A DNA stretch of 10,176 bases from positions 1-10,176 of the forward strand of contig JAGBYS010000014.1 of NCBI GenBank assembly GCA_017628675.1, given 5' to 3'. A program made the translations under genes and the position numbers. This document shows, in pieces, positions 5,578-10,176 of this stretch. Source of the DNA: Tidjanibacter sp. Lineage in GTDB: Bacteria > Bacteroidota > Bacteroidia > Bacteroidales > Rikenellaceae. Position 1 is the stretch's first letter, and each line of letters opens with the position of its first letter. The notes under the pieces are model-generated. The model was given only the letters and a program-made list of their open reading frames with translations. It ran no database searches and was not told the DNA's origin.

Positions 5578-7020
5578 TTAGAACTTATAGGTCGTACCGA
5601 TGGAGCTATTCTGCGAGTCGAGCCTCACGGCTATGAAGAATAGTATTGTGAACGAGAGCAGCGACGAGCCTCCATAGGAGAACATCGGCAACGGAATGCC
5701 AATCACGGGCATAAGACCGATGGTCATACCGATGTTGATGAGCGTGTGGAAGAGGAAGATGCCCGCCACACCGTAGCAATAGACCCTCCTGAAAGGCTCC
5801 TGCTGACGCTCACCCATCTTCATAAGTCTTATCACAAGGGTCGCAAAGAGCACAATGACCACCGCCGAGCCCACAAAGCCCCACTCCTCACCCACGGTGC
5901 AGAAGATGAAGTCGGTACTCTGCTCGGGGATGAAGTCATACTTGGTCTGCGTACCCTGCAGGAAACCCTTGCCAAAGAGTCCGCCCGAGCCGATTGCAAT
6001 CTTGGACTGGTGGACATTGTAGCCCCAGCCCCTCAGGTCGCTCTCGATACCAAGCAGGTCGAGGATTCGCTTCTGCTGGTGGAGCTGGAGGATATCGTTG
6101 AAGACAAAGTCCACAACCCCCAGGAAGAGCAACGACCCCACGAACATTATCGCAAAAAGGTAGATGGTCGAGAGTTTGTTGCGGTAGGCGTAGATGAGCG
6201 CAGGCACCAACATCACAAGCGACGAGGCAAGAAGTGCACCATAGTAGCTGACACCCCATCCTGCAGCCCATCCAAGGCCGTAGATCACAAGGCTCAGCAA
6301 CAAAACTGCTGCCACATACCAGACACTCTCACGAAGGTTTCTGTTGGACAAAAATTGGCTCACCACAAAGAGCACCAAAAGTGCCACCAGCAGCGCCGTA
6401 TTGGACAGTAGGAAGGAGCCTACAAAGAGTCCCACCACCAGGAAAATCGCATAGTAGACCCAACTATTAAGGCCCTCGCGATAGAAGACCAAAAAGAAGG
6501 AGCAGTAGACCAGCGCCGAACCCATATCGTTCTGCATCAGAATAATGGCAATGGGCACCAATAGCAGCGCTCCCACCGACACGAGGTCCTTGGTGCGGGA
6601 GAAGGAGAAGCTGTAGTCGCTCATAAACCTTGCGAGCGCAAGTGCCGTGGCCACCTTCATAAACTCGGCAGGCTGAATAGACACGGGGCCCAACTCAAAC
6701 CACGACTTGGCACCATTGACCTCCTTGCCTATAAAAAGCGTCAGAAACAACACCAAGAGCATTAGCGCATAGGCCGGGTAGGCCATAAGGTGGTAGTAGA
6801 TGTCGTCAATGAGCAGTATGACAATGGCCACAACGGCCGAGATTCCAATCCAGATGAGCTGCATACCATACTTGTCCGAGAAGTCGAAACCCATCATTGA
6901 GGCCTCATTATAGACAGCAGCATAGATGTTGAGCCAGCCCACAAAGACCAGCACAACAAAGATGAGGATTGTCTTCCAATCAACCCTCGACCACCCTACT
7001 CTATCATTTGCGCTTCTCAT
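5578..7020 (-). CDS. rodA: Peptidoglycan glycosyltransferase RodA (SEDS family)
   Basis: RodA is the integral-membrane SEDS enzyme that polymerises lipid II into glycan strands during cell elongation, working with PBP2. The product is 480 aa from ATG 7020. SEDS landmarks are NGAKSWFELGPVSIQPAEFMK at 102-122, QNDMGSALVY at 163-172, GLFGKGFLQGTQTKYDFIPEQSTDFIF at about 347-373 with the putative catalytic D370, and GIPLPMFSYGGSS at 441-453. It is roughly 100 residues longer than E. coli RodA. The extra length lies between about 190 and 330 and contains several added hydrophobic helices, a form I remember from other Bacteroidota. The frame extends to a TTG at 7035, but ATG 7020 gives the usual short N-terminus before helix 1. 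The start overlaps the end of the PBP2 gene by 17 bases, suggesting translational coupling. It is the last gene of the elongation operon. Confidence 0.95.
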   Translation of the reverse strand: MRSANDRVGWSRVDWKTILIFVVLVFVGWLNIYAAVYNEASMMGFDFSDKYGMQLIWIGISAVVAIVILLIDDIYYHLMAYPAYALMLLVLFLTLFIGKEVNGAKSWFELGPVSIQPAEFMKVATALALARFMSDYSFSFSRTKDLVSVGALLLVPIAIILMQNDMGSALVYCSFFLVFYREGLNSWVYYAIFLVVGLFVGSFLLSNTALLVALLVLFVVSQFLSNRNLRESVWYVAAVLLLSLVIYGLGWAAGWGVSYYGALLASSLVMLVPALIYAYRNKLSTIYLFAIMFVGSLLFLGVVDFVFNDILQLHQQKRILDLLGIESDLRGWGYNVHQSKIAIGSGGLFGKGFLQGTQTKYDFIPEQSTDFIFCTVGEEWGFVGSAVVIVLFATLVIRLMKMGERQQEPFRRVYCYGVAGIFLFHTLINIGMTIGLMPVIGIPLPMFSYGGSSLLSFTILFFIAVRLDSQNSSIGTTYKF

Positions 7021-8827
7021 AGTTCGGATAGGCAATTTTCATCTCTTTGATATAGTTCACAAGCTCGGGGCGTGCCACCTCGCCATTCAGATACTTCTCA
7101 ATAAGCAGCGAGGCGATAGGTGCGGCCACCGAGGAGCCAAAGCCGCCATTCTCCACATATACGGAGATGGCAATCTTGGGGTTATGGCGCGGAGCAAAGG
7201 CGAGGAATGTCGAGTGATCCTTGCCGTGGGGGTTCTGGGCCGTACCTGTCTTGCCACAGATATTGAGCCCTTCCACATAGGCCACCCCTGCCGAGCCAAT
7301 CTCCCTGTGTACCGTGCCCCACATACCGTCGATTATGGGCTCGAAGTAGCGTTTGTCAACCTTGGTATAGTGTGGCTCGTAGAAGCGGGCGTCAATGGAG
7401 TCGCGACCGTCGATATGTTTGACCACGTGGGGGATGTAGTAGTAGCCCCTATTGGCCATAATGGCCGCCAGGTTGGCCATCTGCAGTGGCGAACAGCCGA
7501 GCTCGCCCTGACCGATAGCCATCGAGATGACCGTCAGCGAGTTCCACTTGGGATAGTAGTTATCGTAGAACTCCGCCGAGGGGACAAAGCCCGCCCTCTC
7601 GGAGGCGAAGTCGGAGCCCAACTTCTGGCCGAAGCCAAAGCTACGCACATACTCCTCCCAGTTGGCATAGCCACCCTCACCGATACCTCCCCTCTTGGGG
7701 TTATCCAGAATGTTGCGGAAGACGTGGCAGAAGTAGGCGTTACAGGAGTTACTTACCGCCTCCCTCAGATCCAGAGGCGAGCGGTGGTCGTGGCACTTCA
7801 CACCTCGGCCCACGTGGTAGCCCTCATTGCAGGAGTACTCCATCGAGGGGGTCACAACACCCTCCTGAAGACCGATCAGGCCATTGACGAGTTTGAAGGT
7901 GGAGCCCGGAGGGTAGCTCGACATCACCGCACGGTTGAAGAGCGGCTGGCGAGGGTTGTTGAGCATCTCGACATAGTTGTTTCCCCTGTCGCGGCCCATA
8001 AGCCTATCGGGGTCGTAGGTGGGGCTGCTGACCATCACCAGAATCTCACCCGTCGAGGGCTCAATGGCAATCACACTACCAACCTTCCCCTCCATAAGCT
8101 GCTCGGCAAACTCCTGTAGCGAGGCGTCAATGGTGGTGGTAATGGGGGTGCCGGCCACAGCCATACGGTCGTAGTGGCCCTCCTGATAGGGGCCCTTGAC
8201 CGCACCGCTCACATCCACAACGCTGATCTTCTCGCCCTTCTCGCCACGCAGCAACTCCTCGTAGGCACTCTCAATGCCCGAGTAGCCGATATAGTCGCCT
8301 CGCGAATAGTATGGGTTGCGCTGTATGATGTCGTCGCTCACCTGACCAATGTAGCCGAGCAGGTTGCCGGCAATCTTACGGGGGTAGGAGCGTTGGGTGT
8401 GGAACAGAGTGTAGAAGCCGTCGAAGCCGCCCTCGTCGAAGAGCAGTTTTGCCTCGGTACTCATCTGGCGCACAACAACCGAGGCCCTCGTAGAGGAGAA
8501 GCTCTTGGCCGAGGCGATAGCCTTGCGGAGTTGCTCGACGCTCACATCGACAATCCTGGCCAGAGCCACGGTATCGAAGCCCTGCTTGGGGATGTTGCGA
8601 GGTACTACCATCAGGTCATAGGAGGCCACACTCTGGGCCAAAAACTCGCCATTGCGGTCATAAATCTCACCTCGTGGCGGATACAGCACCTCGTAGCGCA
8701 GCACATTGTTCTCCGCCGCACGGCGATAGCTCCTATCGACTATCTGGATGTGGAAAAGTCGCAACCCCACCACAAGGAAGAGTGCGACCACAAACCACTG
8801 GAGTATTTCGGAACGGGAACGAGCCAT
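7004..8827 (-). CDS. mrdA: Penicillin-binding protein 2 (PBP2, elongation transpeptidase)
   Basis: This 607-aa class B PBP cross-links the glycan strands made by RodA during side-wall growth. A short cytoplasmic tail (MARSRSEILQ) precedes one transmembrane helix at about 11-29. The pedestal domain has the PPRGEIYDRNG motif (50-60) and GYSGIESAYEELLRG (181-195). The transpeptidase domain has all three catalytic motifs: S309-T-F-K312 (PPGSTFK), S361-C-N363 and K526-T-G528. A Cys/His-rich stretch lies between the first two (C333, C345, H346, H348, C362, C367). It starts at ATG 8827, with AAGG a few bases upstream, 30 bases after mreD, and its last codons overlap rodA. Being paired with RodA and downstream of MreC/MreD makes it the elongation enzyme rather than the division PBP3. 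Confidence 0.96.
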   Translation of the reverse strand: MARSRSEILQWFVVALFLVVGLRLFHIQIVDRSYRRAAENNVLRYEVLYPPRGEIYDRNGEFLAQSVASYDLMVVPRNIPKQGFDTVALARIVDVSVEQLRKAIASAKSFSSTRASVVVRQMSTEAKLLFDEGGFDGFYTLFHTQRSYPRKIAGNLLGYIGQVSDDIIQRNPYYSRGDYIGYSGIESAYEELLRGEKGEKISVVDVSGAVKGPYQEGHYDRMAVAGTPITTTIDASLQEFAEQLMEGKVGSVIAIEPSTGEILVMVSSPTYDPDRLMGRDRGNNYVEMLNNPRQPLFNRAVMSSYPPGSTFKLVNGLIGLQEGVVTPSMEYSCNEGYHVGRGVKCHDHRSPLDLREAVSNSCNAYFCHVFRNILDNPKRGGIGEGGYANWEEYVRSFGFGQKLGSDFASERAGFVPSAEFYDNYYPKWNSLTVISMAIGQGELGCSPLQMANLAAIMANRGYYYIPHVVKHIDGRDSIDARFYEPHYTKVDKRYFEPIIDGMWGTVHREIGSAGVAYVEGLNICGKTGTAQNPHGKDHSTFLAFAPRHNPKIAISVYVENGGFGSSVAAPIASLLIEKYLNGEVARPELVNYIKEMKIAYPNYEKRK

Positions 8828-8857
8828 TGTAACCTTTCTTAGCGACCCCCTCTCTCT

Positions 8858-9361
8858 TTAGCCCACCAATCGCCTGAAGAGGCGTGCCGTGAGCACCACC
8901 AATACAATGGTGGCCAGGGAGCTCAAGATAACCTTACCAACCGTATAGAAGAAGTGGCTGCCCAATGACTCGAAACCATAGAAGAGCGAGTGGTGGACAA
9001 AGACCAACATCGATGCAAAAAGGATGAAGGAGCGGGGATCGATGGCTCCTCCGTAGGGGATATTCTCGTGGGCTACATCCTTGCCCATCAGAAGGTTCAT
9101 TGCCATAGGACGGATGAACGCCACCGCCGCCGTAGCAATCGTGTTGAGTCCTGCGGTGCCCATCGAAAAGTCCATCACCTGGCCCAGAAGGGTACCCAGA
9201 ACGAGCAGCCAGAAGCGATTCATCTTCACGGGCAGCAGCACCACAAAAACAACATAGTAGAGGGGCATAATCACACTCGAAAAGAGCAGATTATCAAACA
9301 GCAGCGACTGCAAAAGCACCACCGCCACAAAGAAAATCGTATATTCTAAAACCCTATACAT
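8858..9361 (-). CDS. mreD: Rod shape-determining protein MreD
   Basis: MreD is a small inner-membrane component of the elongasome that binds MreC and helps couple MreB filaments to PBP2/RodA. The 167-aa product is strongly hydrophobic, with about five membrane segments, e.g. residues 5-27, 30-45, 50-66, a middle pair at about 75-90 and 109-128, and a last helix at about 138-160 before the basic end RLFRRLVG. The pattern LYYVVFVVLLPVKMNRFWLLVLGTLLGQVMDFSMGTAGLNTIA is typical of Bacteroidota MreD. The identification rests on size, hydrophobicity and its position between mreC and the PBP2 gene, because MreD sequences are poorly conserved. ATG 9361 is supported by AAAGGAG at 9369-9375, 7 bases upstream. 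Confidence 0.92.
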   Translation of the reverse strand: MYRVLEYTIFFVAVVLLQSLLFDNLLFSSVIMPLYYVVFVVLLPVKMNRFWLLVLGTLLGQVMDFSMGTAGLNTIATAAVAFIRPMAMNLLMGKDVAHENIPYGGAIDPRSFILFASMLVFVHHSLFYGFESLGSHFFYTVGKVILSSLATIVLVVLTARLFRRLVG

Positions 9362-9368
9362 TCTCTCT

Positions 9369-9375
9369 CTCCTTT
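9369..9375 (-). promoter_or_regulatory. mreD ribosome binding site
   Basis: AAAGGAG on the minus strand, 7 bases before ATG 9361, fixes the mreD start. It lies in the 38-base gap after mreC, which has no promoter-like box, supporting co-transcription with mreC. Confidence 0.6.
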
Positions 9376-9399
9376 AGTTTCAACCTCGTTACTATCTCG

Positions 9400-10176
9400 T
9401 TATTTATCCTCTTTTTCGGGCTCATAGGTGTTGTGGAGCTCCTTGAACTCCTCGCCACCGAGGAACTTCACCAGCAGTACCCTGTCGAGCCTCGACAGGT
9501 CGGCCGCAAGCCTCACCTTCAGATGGCTGTTCATCTTATCCTCCGAGCTCTTGAACTCCTCCACAATGCCGATGATGCGGTCGGGAGGGAAGCGGTATGA
9601 GATTGTCGAGATGATTGTGTCGCCCTTGGTGAAGGGTGCGTAGTGGGGGATATTCTCCAGGTTCACCTCCTGATAGTTGTCGCCATTCCAAGCAATGGAG
9701 CCCATAAACTCATTGTTCTTACCCTTGCCACCCATCGTGAAGTCACGATTGGCCACCGACATACACACCGAGTAGCGCTCCGAGCAGTCCAACACATAGC
9801 CCGCAATGTAGCCCTCGGGTGTGAGCACCGCCATATTGGGCTCCACATCGTCCATTCGGCCCTTATTGATTGTGAAGTAGTTATACTGCGCAAAGACACT
9901 ATTTTTGATCACCCTCGCCTGGGAGAAGAGGTAGGGGACATTGCCTGCCTCCTGCTCGCCCCTCTCGGCCACAGACTGCTTGGCCGCAAGCTGCGCCTCG
10001 AGTTCCAGAACCCTCTGGGCAAGCACCTCGTTTTCGCCACGCAGCGAGAAGTAGGCACCCACACTCCCGAAACTCTCATTAACCACCCCCGTCACACCAT
10101 TGGATACGGCCAAAAGGCGAGCCCTTGTGAAGCTCGTCGCCGAGGAGTAGTTGCTGATAGCCCACACCTCTATCAC
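9400..10176 (-). CDS. mreC: Rod shape-determining protein MreC, 5' end cut by the window edge
   Basis: MreC is a bitopic inner-membrane protein whose periplasmic part forms filaments and activates PBP2 in the elongasome. The frame is open to the right edge, giving 258 codons in the window. The first in-window codon is GTG, but the true start lies beyond the edge. The cytoplasmic tail and most of the single membrane helix (about 20 residues) are missing; only its end, VIEVWAI, is visible. A coiled coil (YFSLRGENEVLAQRVLELEAQL, in-window residues 42-63) is followed by the beta-rich MreC core, including NYFTINKGRMDDVEPNMAVLTPEGYIAGYV and GDTIISTISYRFPPDRIIGIVEEF. It ends with a charged YEPEKEDK tail. 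mreD follows after 38 bases. mreB is expected just outside the window to the right. Confidence 0.94.
   Translation of the reverse strand: MIEVWAISNYSSATSFTRARLLAVSNGVTGVVNESFGSVGAYFSLRGENEVLAQRVLELEAQLAAKQSVAERGEQEAGNVPYLFSQARVIKNSVFAQYNYFTINKGRMDDVEPNMAVLTPEGYIAGYVLDCSERYSVCMSVANRDFTMGGKGKNNEFMGSIAWNGDNYQEVNLENIPHYAPFTKGDTIISTISYRFPPDRIIGIVEEFKSSEDKMNSHLKVRLAADLSRLDRVLLVKFLGGEEFKELHNTYEPEKEDK

Noticed and set aside
6926..8119. Long plus-strand open frame of 397 codons opposite the PBP2 and rodA genes
   Set aside because: It is antisense to mrdA, which has all its catalytic motifs. The translation has no recognisable domain, and long antisense frames arise from the GAG/CTC-rich codon use.
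8174..8842. Plus-strand open frame of 222 codons opposite the PBP2 N-terminus
   Set aside because: It is antisense to a well-supported gene and shows no ribosome binding site or family motif.

Overview
The window looks like chromosomal housekeeping DNA from a Bacteroidota bacterium, most likely order Bacteroidales. Three signs point there: candidate promoters match the Bacteroidota -7 consensus TAnnTTTG, there is a Bacteroidota-type omega/Rpb6 protein, and RodA is unusually long in the way I remember for this phylum. Base composition is fairly GC-rich for the phylum, with frequent GAG, CTC and AGG codons. That would suit an Alistipes/Rikenellaceae-like genome, but the genus is only a guess.

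Layout from left to right. (1) 1-2975, minus strand: bamD (outer-membrane assembly lipoprotein), then an omega/Rpb6-like RNA polymerase subunit, then recN (DNA repair ATPase), whose C-terminus runs off the left edge. A 149-base gap with two weak inverted repeats separates the polymerase gene from recN. (2) 2976-3134: a compact divergent promoter region, with bamD leaving to the left and xerC to the right. (3) 3135-4459, plus strand: xerC (tyrosine recombinase) and an HPF/RaiA ribosome hibernation factor with an unusually perfect Shine-Dalgarno sequence. (4) 4483-4513: a perfect 12-bp hairpin between convergent genes, probably a bidirectional terminator. (5) 4535-5485, minus strand: a CaCA-family calcium/sodium antiporter with its own near-ideal Bacteroidota promoter. 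(6) 5578-10176, minus strand: the cell-elongation operon mreC-mreD-mrdA(PBP2)-rodA. mreC is cut at its 5' end by the right edge, and mreB would be expected just beyond it.

The elongation genes form one functional unit. MreC and MreD connect the MreB cytoskeleton to the RodA glycan polymerase and the PBP2 transpeptidase, and mrdA and rodA overlap by 17 bases. The bamD/omega/recN group, xerC and hpf are unrelated housekeeping genes in envelope biogenesis, transcription, repair, chromosome dimer resolution and ribosome storage.

The promoters settle three start codons. The longest open frames of xerC, bamD and the antiporter begin at or upstream of the likely transcription start, or at TTG, so shorter starts are preferred.

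I found no mobile element, CRISPR array, tRNA, rRNA or defence system, and nothing that looks like an undescribed system. The points most worth a second look are a Cys/His-rich segment beside the PBP2 active site, the missing genes between the omega subunit and recN, the strong hpf ribosome binding site, and an AT-rich patch with foreign codon use inside xerC.
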